DNA from: Planoprotostelium fungivorum
Lineage: Eukaryota > Evosea > Variosea > Cavosteliida > Cavosteliaceae
Reading direction: 5' to 3'
Length of the DNA stretch: 55,873 bases
Assembly (NCBI GenBank): GCA_003024175.1
Contig: MDYQ01000352.1
Coordinates: 1-55,873, forward strand
A program made the position numbers and the translations under genes. The first letter of the stretch is position 1; each line of letters begins with the position of its first letter. The notes under the pieces are model-generated. The model did no database searches, was not told where the DNA came from, and saw only the letters and a list, made by a program, of their open reading frames with translations. This document shows positions 22,862 through 35,998 of the stretch, one piece after another.

Positions 22862-25800
22862 CTACTCGTGACGTGGCGTATTTGGAATCATCTCTACGTG
22901 ATCCTTCTTCTCCACCGTCCACGTCTTCATGTCTCCCTTTCCCTTGATCGGAATGGTTCCTCTGTACATCGTTCTGTATCGGTGTTGCAAGCGCCAGGCG
23001 ACGGACTCGGTCACTTGCAGGGTTCCGTGGTCGGCCGTAGAGCTCATGCGGGAGCTGGTGTTGATGGTGTCCCCCCACATGTCGAAGCAGACGCGAGAGC
23101 TACCGACTACGCCGCCTGCACAAGGCCCCACATCGATGCCTGAGGGATCTGTCAGATCATGCGATGGACGACGATGGATGATGAAGACAGACGATGATGG
23201 TGGAAGTGACTCACCGGCATACCACTGGAAATATTGGTGGTTGGGGGCGTCTTCGATGGAATAGACCAATTCAACCAAGTTTTCCAACAGAACTGGACCA
23301 TCAAGACCCGTCACGATCATGAAGACGTTCTTAACCCTCTTGATCTTCTCTAAACCGAAGGCGAGAATCTTCTTATCGATTGCGATGATCGTCTCTGCAA
23401 ACTTTTCGTATACTTGTTCTGATACTGCCACGATGGGAACTAACTTGAAGAACAAACATCCGCACTGTATTCAACTCAATATCTTCGTTCAACGTGAACG
23501 AGACATCTCACCTCTGGATAACTCTCTGCGATCTGCAGGTGGTTGAGCGACATCTTGCGGTAGATGTGATCCGGTAAGATGATGCGAATGAGTTTGTCCG
23601 TCTGTACGGCTGATTCTTGTGCTAATTCTTCGCTGAAGGCGACGATCTGCCCGGTTTCGTGCAGTGATTTGACTTGCTGCACCGATTTAATGCTGCCGAA
23701 CGAAACCAAGAAGAACATGAGTTGCACCGAGACGAAACTCGGCTGCAAGATCTGGCTGTTACCAAGTCAGTACGACATTCAATAGAAATCTCTCACTTGA
23801 ATAAGTTTGTGTTAAATGCGCATAAGAGGACGGCCACCAAAAGCAGCATTGCAGTATAACCGAACAGAAGAACATAACTGTAATTCATCGTGATGCAGAC
23901 GCAAGCTAGAGCCAGAGTCCCGCGAAACAATATGGACCAGCTGTAATCTCCCATGAAGCGAAGTGCAGAGAATATTCCCAGGCACCATACACATCGCAGA
24001 CCGATGTAAGAATGTGACAGGATCCTGCCTGACGGCATTTTGAAAGCGGCGATCAGCTGATGACGTCATTCTCCGTCATCATTGTATCAAATCTCTCACG
24101 TTGAAGCACAGGACCGAAAAGACTATGAGATACCATGGATACACCGGAAGCTGTGTCGGCTGATTGTAGTATGGATAATCCGTCACGAGGAAGATCAACG
24201 TGATGAGCATGCAAGTGACGGTCTGAATGGCCATTCCGGGCATGTTATTCGACTTCGACTCTATGAGGTACGTCTCCTCTATCTCTCCATCATCAAATGT
24301 TCCGTGGAGCCAGTGAATCTTAAATTTCTTCGCGTAATCCTGAGTGATCGTGAATCGTCGTGTTTGACGCACGAGGGAGCTCACCGTCAGTCTTTCTTTG
24401 AATTGAGCTTCATGGAAGCGAAGGAAACTGGTTGTGGTGCTATTCCTCTGACTGAAACTCCTCTCATCTCCGATCTTTCTTCCGTGAATCTGAGTGCAAA
24501 CGATCTCTCTCATCCCTCCACTGACGTCCGTCTTTTCTATGGTGACCGTCTGTATATGTTAAGCTATCTCGCTTAACATCGAGCGTCTATCACCTCATAC
24601 TCGTACGCCTCTTTGTCTTCGATGCCCTCCCAAAGCGTACTGCCGACTAACACCGCACCGGGCTTGCACAGTGGTTCTAAATATTCTGCCTCGTAGAAAA
24701 CTGGCCCCGTGATATCATAATGCCATCGATGAAGGCCGGCGACACCGTATACGGCCGTACCGCAGCTGATACCGATACGAAGCGTCAAGATCTCCTGCAA
24801 GAATGTCAATATACGGTGCATCAGACCACCAGATGATCATCTCACACAGAGATGGTTGTCTCTCAACAGTGGAATATCTTGCATCTCTAATGCCAGGCGT
24901 AAGATGGCGTTCTTGTGGTCCGCGTTGGGTATGGTGACATTTCCCGCGCAAATATAACTGTCTCCCACCGTTCTGACCTTCACGTTTTTCAACGGTCGAT
25001 CTACAGCGGCGTCTTCACCTTCTCGATGCCGAATCTCTCGCACAATTCGTCCATGGCTGAGTACAATGCGTTGATGAACTTCAAAAGCTCCGTGGGTGGA
25101 TGTACAGCCGACATAGCGGTGAATCCCACTATATCCAATATGAGCATTGTAGTATCATTTTTTTGCGTCTGGACGTGAAAGGATGATGAGCGATTGTCTA
25201 TCACTTCCTTTGCGAGAACATCGGGCAGCATGTTCAGCACCAGTGTGATCATCTGAATGATCATCAATATACAAATACAATGAGATATGAAGAACCTATG
25301 CTCACATTTCGGTGTTGTACTTCAGCGTGATGAAACTTGTTCAATTTTTCTTCGTTTTTGGCGGATAGCTGGATCATTCAATGTGAATCTCATCAAACGT
25401 ACCTACCGTATTCAATCTCCTGGATACCATATAAGAGAAGATCCCCTGACCCAAAGAGAAGACGAAGAAGGCTACGAGATCGCCAACGATCTCGATGGTC
25501 GGTCGATGTGATGTTAGAGAGATGCGGATTGACAGAGTCGTGAATGTGAGAAAATTGTTGAACATCACGAACCGATAGTCCCAGCCGTAACCGGTGGAGA
25601 TGGCTTGGATGTCGTCAAACGAATGAAACAGTAGATCGCTTCCTCACCTGTTGTCTGTGTAACTAACATGGATGTTTCGAACCATTCGATGTTGTCCTGT
25701 GTGGATGCATACCAGATCAAATTCATCCAATGGATGATTAAGATGGAGTTGGCAACGAGAAGGATGATCTTCTTTTTGAAAGAAAGACAGAGCCAGATGA

Positions 25801-26145
25801 GGGATAAAACGATGACCACGAAGACTCTCGATGCTGATTCACCACGTTAATAAAACGGAATGTCCTTCACAGCGAAAATTTCAGCTCACCTTGGGAGATC
25901 GATAAGCCTTTTTCTGTGGTTGGCGCATGTAGAGTGAGTTCGATGGACCATGTGATTATATATATGATAAGGAACGCCCTGATGATGGCGATCTTGGACA
26001 GAGCGACGTTGGATTGGGAGATGATGTAAGAATTCAATTGAGCCCTCCAGCCGTTCTTGACGTCGTCAGCCTCTACCTTCAGAAATCGTCGTAAATACAG
26101 CTCTTTGTGAGATGAGATGAGGGCTAATCTGCGCCTCAACGTCAT
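22862..26145 (-). CDS. Membrane adenylyl cyclase, class III, two catalytic domains
   Basis: About 3.3 kb on the minus strand with roughly a dozen exons. Two blocks of hydrophobic helices (25.9-25.4 kb and 24.2-23.5 kb) each precede a cyclase domain, the 6TM-C1-6TM-C2 plan of animal and Dictyostelium ACA-type enzymes. C1 has both metal aspartates (MLILDIVGFTAM and VRTVGDSYICAGN). C2 lacks them (FFKLVPIVAVSEQ) but keeps the purine-binding lysine (LEKIKRVKN), the adenine-specific Asp (FDMWGDTINTSSRM) and the Asn/Arg pair in the same stretch. This division of labour and the K/D pair point to ATP, not GTP, as substrate. Ends at TAG 22862-22864. The start is uncertain (ATG at 26145, or a short upstream exon near 26190). 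Likely cAMP signalling at the plasma membrane. Confidence 0.88.
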
Positions 26146-27151
26146 CAGCTGACGATCCAATGCAACAACTTCAACTCACCCACTCTCTCGCATGGTGAAC
26201 GGTCGTGTTCGAAGCTGGCGGTAGCCTGTTGCGTGGCTTGATGAGTACAGGAAAAGTGTCAGTACTCCTGAATGGAGATTTCTCATATTACCCTCTCGGA
26301 GTACTCCAAAGTAGCTATTCGCGGAGCGTACTCACCTTACGAAGCTATTTCCCGCTCCGAAAATATGAACCGATCAAGTTTATTTTGTAGCACCCGCCAG
26401 CCTATTCTTATAGATATTAACAGCCTCGATCATTCAGAGCGGAATGACCAAATGCCATTAATATGAGAAGGATTGAGCCGATTCCATGGGCTGACCATTC
26501 CGTGGTTCATTCCATCTTCAGTTATATGACTCGGTGTGGGACTCGAATGAGAGCAAAACTTTAAGGAGATGATTCGGTTCTTCCGGTTGGTAGTCAAATG
26601 GTGCATTGAGAATGGATCACTCCTCTCCCGACTACTGGAATATGCTCGACAAAAAAATTAGTGATCCAAATGCATGGACACCAACCAGAAAAACCAAATC
26701 AGATGTCCAAAAGAGATCTTAGAGACGGCCCTATCTGTTATGCTTGGGGCGGTCAGACGACATCCAGGAGAGATGCTTCTGAACGTGCATTGAATAGAGA
26801 GGCGTCAGCCGTAAGGATGTCAGGAGGATAAAAGCCCCTGGCTCGAAATCGGGGCGTCAGCACCACCTCAAGCACCCTTCTCGTACAATTTCCGAGGGTG
26901 ATGATGACCTCATGAAAGAAGACAAGGTAGACGATGAAGCGTAAGTAGCTAACCATGAATGAATTATAGATGGCTCATAATCCGTCTGGTTACATTCCTT
27001 TGCTTGAAGAAGAGTAAAAGAGACCGAAAGAGGAATACAACGCGATGACCATTTGGGGAAAATCGATTGAAAATACGGCAATCTTTTTTTCTCTTAGGCA
27101 GGTTGTTTCTCTTCGTGCCGGAGGGGTCCTCACATCACATACGCGATCGTC
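26146..27151. other. About 1 kb without a recognised gene
   Basis: Several open frames of 60-75 codons on both strands show no family resemblance or splice pattern. A stem-like CCCC..CTCGAAA..GGGG at about 26836-26857 resembles a tRNA T-arm but no cloverleaf can be drawn. It presumably holds the divergent promoters of the cyclase and PH-domain genes. Confidence 0.4.
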
Positions 27152-29576
27152 ATGGCTCTTCGAAAGGCGTCTGTCTTCGTCAAAGTTCTCGATCAGCTCG
27201 TTCAGGTGCAATCCTAGATCGTCTGGCGAATCGAACACCATATTGATCTTTCCACCTAGCAAAAAGCAGAACAAATTGGCGACCTCAGCAAGCTGAACGA
27301 ACGACTCACATCCATAGAAGTCACACTGTCTAATGTAAACCCAACCATCGAATCAGACATCCCGGTGAGATGCATCATCTGCTTCTCGATCCCAATGTCT
27401 GAACTCTCAAAGAACACTCTCAATCTACTCGTCGCTGCTTTCGAGATCATGAGAGAGCTCGTACTGCGGTTCGATAAGAACAAGGAGTGAGTCACTCACG
27501 ACACGACAACCCCATCCATTGAACATCTGCAGTCTCATCCTCTTCCGTCGAGACCGTGAGATCGCGAAACTCCTCCGTTTCGAACAGCGACTCTCATCGT
27601 TAGAAGATGGCATCCAAAATGGCAAAGACATCCGACCTCTCGACATCCTCTCCGAACAAGAGGCCCTCTTCTGGGGAGACCACTTTAAAGAAGCAGTGAG
27701 ATCTGTCCCCTTCACCCAGTGTCCTCACGCATCATCATCAGATCACCATCCCGTGGGACTCTTTCTCTCAGGCCGTGTCGAAGGAATTGGGCAACCAGAA
27801 CGTCCACAAGATGGCCAAATTAAAGAGAGTCCTCTGCATCCAAGACAAGGCGCAAGTCAGCATCTTCTCTTACTCCGAACTGACCAACGGAAGAGCTTTC
27901 ACCGAAGCACTCAGGGAGTTCAATCGAAAGAGTGACGAGATGCCGTAGAGATGTCGCTGATCGTGAACAGAGAGGAGTGATGCGAGGAGTAGTGTGGTGA
28001 ACGGTGTGGAGCCCATTCAGGCTGGGAGTCTGTGGAGGGGTACAGTGTGGCAGATTGGAACGGAGGACTTCAACATCATCGTAGAATTTAAATCGAGAAA
28101 GGGAAACACGTTCAAGGGAGAGGTGAACGAGTTCGAAATGGATTTTGAATTGAACGAATGGAAAGATCGTGTGGTGCAGTACATCTTCGGAGAATATTAC
28201 CAGCTTCGAAGCTCAAGTGAGTCTCTCTTTCGTCAACTTGATGCATGATCACGATCATGATGATGTGTTGTTGATGCTGATGAGGAAAGTTGGAGGATGG
28301 AGCGGGTAGACCGTATACGTACACTACGGACCAAAACAAATTGATGGGATCCCTGACATCAGAGCCCGAGCAACTTCAGAAACTCATTGTAGATCGATAC
28401 GGCAGCCCAGAGGTGACACGAAGGCAGAAATATCCTGGAAATTTACGCTCGACAGCCCAAGACATTGAAGAAGAGTAGCGAGAGAGGCTACGATTCTGAT
28501 ACACCGAACTCTTGGTCCGAATTCGCTGGTTACGCCTCTTCCGCCTCTAAAAATAGCCACAATATCACGTCCCCCAGGGCCATTCAGAGGGGAATGGGTA
28601 AGTCACCTGACACCGTCTACAACGCTGACGTGGCAGGTGTCCTTCACTCACCACTGTCACGGAGCTACGACAGCATGTACCAACCATCAGCGAGAGACGT
28701 GCAGGAGAATATAGAGGTAAAGTTCATCGAAATCTCCACGAAATCTTACGGAAAATTCAGGCCCTCCGCTCGAAATTGAGCCGCAGTGTGGAAGCCGAAG
28801 ACGAAGAGATCATCATAAAGTCCTCCAATTACGACGACGATTCCCTCGTACTCACCATGAGAGAGGTGGAGCACATTCGAGGTGACGGAGTGTTGCCACT
28901 ACCGGCCAGATACCAGGGAGAATTGAATTTAACCGAGAAAATTCTCATCGGTACGTGGACTTGTGATCTAGAGGATGTACCACAGGAGGTGAGATTAACG
29001 GGCGAGTTCATGTAGATGACATTATCAGGGATTTTTTGCGTTGAGCTTGGACACCCGACCCCAGCCCCTTCTCGTACAAGATCCAAATTCACCGGTTCCC
29101 GCCAGAAAAGAATCCACCGAAGTCATCGCGGAGGGATTCCTGACGAAACGAGGTGCGTTGTAGATCGTCTCGAATATTCGGTCCGACCCCCTGCCAGGAG
29201 ACATTCGACCCTCTTGGCGTAGGAGATACTTTGTCTTCACGTCTGCATGTCTGACTTACTATAAATCCACGGAGGTGAACATTTATTCTCTATAGAGAGA
29301 ATATATTCTGAAGATGTCGTCAGCATCATCCGGATAAGCCGGCGGGTAGGGTGGACACGAACACCATCGTCAGTGTAGAGACGGTTCCAGATAGTGGTGA
29401 GTGCAATCTACTCACATGAAGATGATCGTGTGATGATGAGCAGCCAATATGGTAAACCTGTTCCTCGTTCACACACCGGGAAGGAAATACAGATTGATGG
29501 CGGATACACCGCAACAGCAGAAGAAATGGATCGACGCAATACGCTCTGAAATAGAGAAGAGACCACGGACATAAAC
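27152..29576 (+). CDS. PH-domain signalling protein with N-terminal coiled coil
   Basis: The first exon MALRKASVFVKVLDQLVQ is joined to a helical/coiled-coil part (QKAEQIGDLSKLNERL; FEIMRELVLRFDKNKE; FEQRLSSLEDGIQNGK). A segment follows with ITIPWDSFSQAVSKELGN and RVLCIQDKAQVSIFSYSEL, similar in pattern to an N-terminal module seen in amoebozoan signalling proteins. Next is a beta-rich part (LWRGTVWQIGTEDFNIIVEF), repeated in weaker form near 28900 (ILIGTWTCDLEDV). The C-terminus is a PH domain: EGFLTKRGDIRPSWRRRYFV at its start and LFLVHTPGRKYRLMADTP...QQKKWIDAI with the conserved Trp near its end, stopping at TAA 29574-29576. About twelve introns, two of which carry the 9-mer motif. It should bind phosphoinositides or scaffold at membranes. 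Start and some boundaries (29000-29100, 29270-29460) are tentative. Confidence 0.72.
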
Positions 29577-29646
29577 AGATCGAAATTTACCATCTTGTAT
29601 ACAGAGTAGATACCATCCTCTTGTGATGCATTGTATTGTTTTACTT

Positions 29647-32600
29647 TTAATGGTACGCTCCACCAATCTCAGGGCTGAAGCTGTAATCCGCCGGAGCGTG
29701 AGTCGCATAATTCTGACTCATGTTCACCATCTCCTCTTCGTTGGAACCTTTGTCTCCTCTCATCGTGTGGTACTGTCTGTATTCAGTCCACAATGCATGG
29801 ATCTTCATTCACCGTCTGCTGCTGAGGTTGAACCACGTGAGAGCTAGTGGACTTGACTTCTTTCAGACTCTCTCCGTACAATTCGAGGATCTGCTTCCTG
29901 ATGGTGACAAAGTTGGGTCTTGATTCTGGCTTGTGGCTCCAGCAGGTCAAAATGATCTGCCACATTTCATCGGGGCATCGTGTGGGCTTCTCCATTCTCT
30001 TTCCCTCCTCCACATATTCCACTGCCTGTCGATTGTCCATCATCTTGTAGGGTACTGTACACGTCAGCAAGTGAATCTCAAGTGTACAACTCCTCACGTT
30101 CACCGAAACTGAAGATCTCCCTGTCACAAACATCAGTCGCCTGACGAAGAGATCAAGTAAAACTCACCAAGCACAGACACCGAAACTCCACACATCCGAC
30201 TGCATGGTGCTGGTTCCATTTCGAATGACTTCCGGTGCCGTCCACTTGTATGGAATCTGCTTGCTCTTCAACTGGTACGCATCGCTCTCTCGGCTCAGAC
30301 CGAAATCAGATATCTGTCCTTCCATTCAGCATCACACGAGAGACATCCGCCTACCTTGACTCTTCGGTTGGTGTCCAGCAGCATGTTTCTCGCTGCGATA
30401 TCCCTGCAGGAGATTCAGTCTTCTCCGTCTACAACGATTTTCACCTGTGAATGACGTTCTTGGTTTGGAGGTACACCATTCCCTTGACAATGTCGAATAC
30501 CATGGTCACCAGATCGATCTCTGTGAGCTCCTCTGCCTTTCTTACGGTTCTCAGATAGCTGATACCGCTCAGATGATCGTCTACAATGAGCCAAACCTGT
30601 CTAATGCTCCCATCTCTGCATATTCGAGCACCATGTACAATTGTTCTTCCTTCGAGAAGATACCATACAGATTGACGATATTGGGATGATTCAGTCCACT
30701 ACCACGATTCAGTCTCTCCTCTTCACAGTCAAACTCACTGCAATAGACGGATCTCCTCCTTGAACTTTGCCATCTCTGACATCTCCAACACCCTCAATCC
30801 CTTCAAGGCCACGGTGGTACCCTGCCTATTCAATGTCAGTCACGCTTGAATGTCTACCACTTTATCTCACCAGGTACCCCTGCACACTTCACCAAAGTTT
30901 CCTCTTCCAATGACTGTACGGGTGAGATTTGTGTTCGTTTCGAAATGGATCGAGCGAATTCACCTTGTCCGATCTCGACTTCCTGCAAGATGAGTTTGTC
31001 CATGGTCAGCTGGAGCTCCTGCTCCATGGCCTGTCTCCTTGCTCTTCTGGTCTTTCTTCTTCTCAATACGACGAATATCACGATGATGAGAGCTAACAGA
31101 GCTACACCGCCCACGACGGGAACGATGATGATGTACAGCGGCGTGCAGAATCCGGTACTGGGTAGAGTCAGCCGTGGCTCGTTGTAGATGGAGGGTCACC
31201 ATTTGGCGGGTGCAGCAGTGCACACGGCTTGACCGTTCGAATTGATGTGTCCGACTCCATTGGAACAAGAAACTTGCGGTGAAACTTCTGCATCACTGAG
31301 AACTTTGACAGATGCTCCATCTCTGAACGACAGTTTCGCGTCGTTCCAGTCGTTACCCTTGGAAACCAACTGCCATCGTTACGATTCAAATTTCAAATCT
31401 TCCTCACCGTGCCGGAAGAGTTTGCGTATACGCCCCCGCTGAATTGGTTGCTCTCGATGGTTGCGTTACCATTGACTTGTACGTCTTTTCCATTCTGTGC
31501 GTCATTGTTGCTGAATTGGTTACCATCTAAGACAACCTGTGATGGATCTTGTGCGTTGTAGATCGCAACGGCTCCTCCAGATGTACCAGCGTTGTCCGCG
31601 AATCGTGATCCAGAAATGACACTCGGATTTGTAGCTGCTCTCTTTCCACTGTTTCCGTCTACAACGAGATCAGTCGGTGTGACATACAAGTGAGACATCG
31701 TACCCTCGGCCAGCTTCGAGAGATATACGGCCCCACCGATTGATGCTTTGTTCCTCTGGTACGTACAGTTGCTGGCGTTCACTTCTCCTGTTACATGATG
31801 AATACCATCCTCTCTTCGTGTGATATATAATTGAGAAATTGATAGAATATAAATCACCCAAGGTGTAGATAGCTCCTCCTGAGGTAGCTTCATTGTTCAG
31901 GAAGGAAGTGGAGACGATATCTGCGAAATTTCAACGAGAATTGGAGGATCTACAACTCACCGATGGATGACGAGGGGGCGATGTAGATACCACCACCCAT
32001 CTGCGCAGAATTTTCGTCGAACATTCCGGCCAGAACTTGTACGCCCTTGACATTTTCCAAATACAACCCGGCACCCGTCCTTGCAGTATTGTTGTACATC
32101 CTCAGTCTCTCGAAGATCACTCTCTCCAGTTGGGCTGTCAACCTGGCTCCTCCTCCCTCTTGTTCTGCAGAGTTACCAGACAGGGTGACGTCACTCAGAG
32201 TCATGACAGAGCAGTTACCACTGACGAAATCGAATGCTCCTCCAGACTGAGCGCTGTTCGAATTGAAGGTGACGTTGTTGACAAACAGGTGGGAGAAGCT
32301 GGAAGCTGCGAATGCGATCGCTCCTCCTCCGTTATTCTTTCCGTAGGTATCGATGGAATTTCCATTGTAGATCTCGTTGTAGAACGTCACGTTGCCCCCT
32401 GTTTTGCGTCAGCCGTGATTTTCTACATCATTCTTCTCACCGGATGCAATGGACAGAGCTCCACCCGAGAAAGGGCCCAACACTCGATTCAGATTCCACA
32501 CGTTGTCAGCCAAGACGATAACTCCGTTCGATGCATCGAAGCCCTTCACATTCTGACCGATGTAAACGGCTCCTCCATCCTCTAACGCGACGTTGGACGT

Positions 32601-35600
32601 GAACGTGTTCTGAAGGAACGAGATCTCCAATGGATTTCCGTCGAAACCGTCGGCGTAAATGGCGCCTCCTTGTAAAGCCTGATCAGGTGAGAGAGATGTA
32701 GAGAGGAGGTTCTCACGCTCGCGTGGTTCGAAGTGAAGGCAGAACTGGCGACGGTGAATCTAGATCCTCCGTTGTAGACGTAGACGGAAGAGCCTGGTCC
32801 CATGTTCTCTTCGAAATTCGATTTTTGAATGAAGAGATCTGTTCTGCAACGTGTCACACGGAGGTGAACGAGGGAGACTCACGCGGCCAGCATGGCGATG
32901 GCAGCCCCGTATTGAGCGCTGACTGCATTGTAGGAGAAGGAGGTGTTGCTGATGGTGAAAGTGGTGGAGGTGAAAGTGTCCTGCACGTGAATACCTGCTC
33001 CCGTCGTTCCGGCCAGATTTCCGATGAAAGAGCTTCCATCGATGGTGAACTCGTTGACACTTCCTGTGAGGTACAGGCATCCACCCTGTAGAACGGCTTC
33101 GTTGTCTATGCAATTGGAATCGTGCAGAGAGAAACGGTTGACACGGTTGAATACTGTCATAGCACCACCGTAGATGCCTCCTCGGTTGTTGAGAAGAGTG
33201 TATCCATTCAGTGCTATGCTGTCGATGGTAGAATCTTCGTCCATGTGTATCGCCCCTAACAAGAGATGAATACTGGATTCAATCTCGAACGATTCAAATG
33301 ATATCACCTCCGTAGAAAGCGGAACAATTGGACAATAGAGATTGTCCATCTGACATCCAAGAGGCCACGCTACCCCCGATGAACAGTCCTGAGAGAATCA
33401 ATTCGTGTTGTAGATCGAATTCGAGTGGGGTCTCTCACCTCCTCCATAGAGTTTCGACGAACAGTTCTGCACCTTGATCGAACTCGTGTAGAGGTTTTGA
33501 ATGGTACCATCTACAGAGATACACCCTCCTATCACCATTGAATACTTTCCTTCGGTCCTATTCCTCACCTTGCATGAAAGTGTTACCATCCAAAGTGGAC
33601 AGATCGATCAGACTGACGCTCTTGTAACTTCCACTGATGTCCACGAGACCTCCTTGTACCTTATCGTGTCAGTCTATCTCTCTCTCTTCTTCTCACCTTG
33701 GCGACTCCTCCCCTTAATGTACCGCTGATGCTCAATTGCATGTCACTGCCCACGACGTTGATCATTCCACCCACGTTATCTGCTCTACAATAGCTGACGT
33801 TCATGTTGTACAACTCCACGATCGTATCATTGTTATTGTTGTTGATCGATAAGAAGCCACCGGAATTGGAGGCAGAGTTCTTCCATCCATACTGAAATGA
33901 ATCAGATCAGATCAATGTGTCATTCATATCACTCACCATGTTGTTCATCGATGTAGAGTTGACGTTTCTGATGTATACGGCACCGCCTGAACCAGATGCT
34001 GAGCAACCCTTGATGTAGTTATCCTCCATGGTGACTTGAGTGATGGCCGATAGAAAGATGGCTCCTGATGACGGTCACGTGATCTCGTCGGTGATTACCT
34101 CATGTCAAACTCACCACCCTGGGTGGCGCTGTTGTTCTTCAGAATGTTCTGAGAAAAGTCTACCGTGGTAGTCGATACGATATAAATAGCTCCTCCCATA
34201 CCACCCGAGAGGTTATTGGTGAATCTACAACGCCGTGAGAGGATTTCAGACATTCGTTCTCACTTGCAAAGAGAGATATGGACGTTGTCCGCCGAGTTGA
34301 CGTTGATTGCACCTCCTTTACCGGAGCTCGAAGTCCCAAATCCGTCGAAGAGAGTGCCCACGATGGTGACATCCGCGGAGGAGATAGAAATGGCGGGAAA
34401 TTCGATTCCGGACCCTGTGAAACTGGAATTGTAGATTCCCAGTCTGCCACCCCAGTTGAAGGAGGACTGATCGATGATGACGTCACCACAGCTGTCTACA
34501 ACGGTGTTGGTTATGTTTACATTTCCCGCCTTTTGCATCTGAACAACGTTCCCGCTGATGTTGGAGGCTGTGAGACCGAATAGGCTGTTCCTCTTGGCAC
34601 TGTTCTTTATCGATTCGTATCGGAAGAGATTTCCGGAGATGTTCATTGCATCGACTGTGAGGTCATTCAGATGATGCAGATCATGTGATACGATGACGAG
34701 ATCACGAGGTGCTGGTACCTTTCGTGATGGAGTGGGAGGATGCTCCATTGACGTAAACCACGGAGAAAGTTGGCTGTGTGGACGTGTCGCTGAAGGTGAG
34801 TCTGCGAGCGTCGATGGAAGTCAGATCTATGAGGGATAGGACGTGATTCGTGTCCTGGTGGTTGCTGAGAGTGAAACCTACGAGGGTGAGGGTGCCTCCC
34901 GTCATAGAGATGGCGTTGGTGGTCTGAGACTGTTGGACGATGACATCATTGATGATGAGATCGGAATTGGTTGTGCTGATGATGGACAGGCCGGAATCCA
35001 GGGTGAGCTGGAAGGAGGTGCCGTTGAGGTTGGTGTCAGCATTGGAGTAGAGGATACCATTCGAAGAGATGTAATCGTACGTGTGGTCCACTACACCCCC
35101 ATCATTGATAGGAGAATTATAGCCGGCGGAATTCCCACCATTCGGAGCTTCAAAGGATTCAGATGTATGGAAAATACCATCTACTCACTGCATAATGTTC
35201 TCTTTTGATAGAAACCATTTGTGGGAGCTGGTGTGACAGATGCAGGGAGGCCGTACTGTTGGAGGACACTATTGACGTCCGTATACATTGCTCCGTTGAA
35301 GCTTCCGACCTAGTTTCGTTCAGAACTGCGACCTCAGCTTGGCGGTGGATTCACCCTCAAAAAGTTGGCAAATTGGCAAGAATTCGTGACGAAGGTGCCA
35401 CTTGTAGCCGTGATGCAAGGTCGAATTGCACCACAATTCTGAAATGAGACACCGTTCACTTTCACATCCGCATTATAGGCAGCGATGTTACTGATCTGGA
35501 AGCTTCCGGCCTTTGAGCCGATAAAAGTGACCTGTTGAACGTCATCTGATTTCTTTCGATCGAATGCGAGCATACCTTGGTTCCACTGATGTAAACACCC

Positions 35601-35890
35601 GACAGGCTGACTGTATAAGTAGAAGGATCCACCTGCAGCACCCAACTAGACACGAGACGCTGGGTCGCATTAAGATAGAAGACGTCAAATGTCCCTAGCC
35701 CGGAGAGACTAAGAGTAACAGAAGACTGGTTGGCTGAATCGATAACTGGTTGCCCGATCGTGAGAAAGAGCCGTGAAAGAACCTCACCTTGGCTAATGTT
35801 CGCAGAACTCGCTACAAGGAACTGTTGTCCCCACGAGAGCAAAGGACAGCAACACAAGAAGAGGATCAGAGACAGCATCGGGTGGTGCAT
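29647..35890 (-). CDS. Receptor tyrosine kinase with beta-helix (pectin-lyase-like) ectodomain
   Basis: The signal peptide ([20 protein letters not shown]) is followed by about 1,300 residues of parallel beta-helix/POMP-type turns (for example [52 protein letters not shown]). One transmembrane helix ([16 protein letters not shown]) with a basic stop-transfer ([10 protein letters not shown]) leads to the kinase. The kinase has a Gly loop GRGNFGEV, Lys in VALKGL, the tyrosine-kinase-type loop [16 protein letters not shown], an activation-loop Tyr (SDAYQLK), [18 protein letters not shown], and [11 protein letters not shown]. The tail, reached through an acceptor at GACAG|TAC, is Tyr-rich ([19 protein letters not shown]) and ends at TAA 29647-29649. 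HRDxAARN and WTAPE mark a true tyrosine kinase. More than twenty short introns. The transposon lies 108 bp upstream of the start codon. Confidence 0.9.
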
Positions 35891-35998
35891 CCTTTGTGAT
35901 GATGATAGAATAAATCAGTTGGTAACTGGCAGCACGGTTAGCTGAATGACACCGATGTGAAATAGCATTTCTAGAAAAAAACGTGATTGTTACGAGAT

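Noticed and set aside
26836-26857. tRNA T-arm-like stem (CCCC...CTCGAAA...GGGG)
   Set aside because: No D-arm, anticodon arm or acceptor stem can be drawn around it on either strand.
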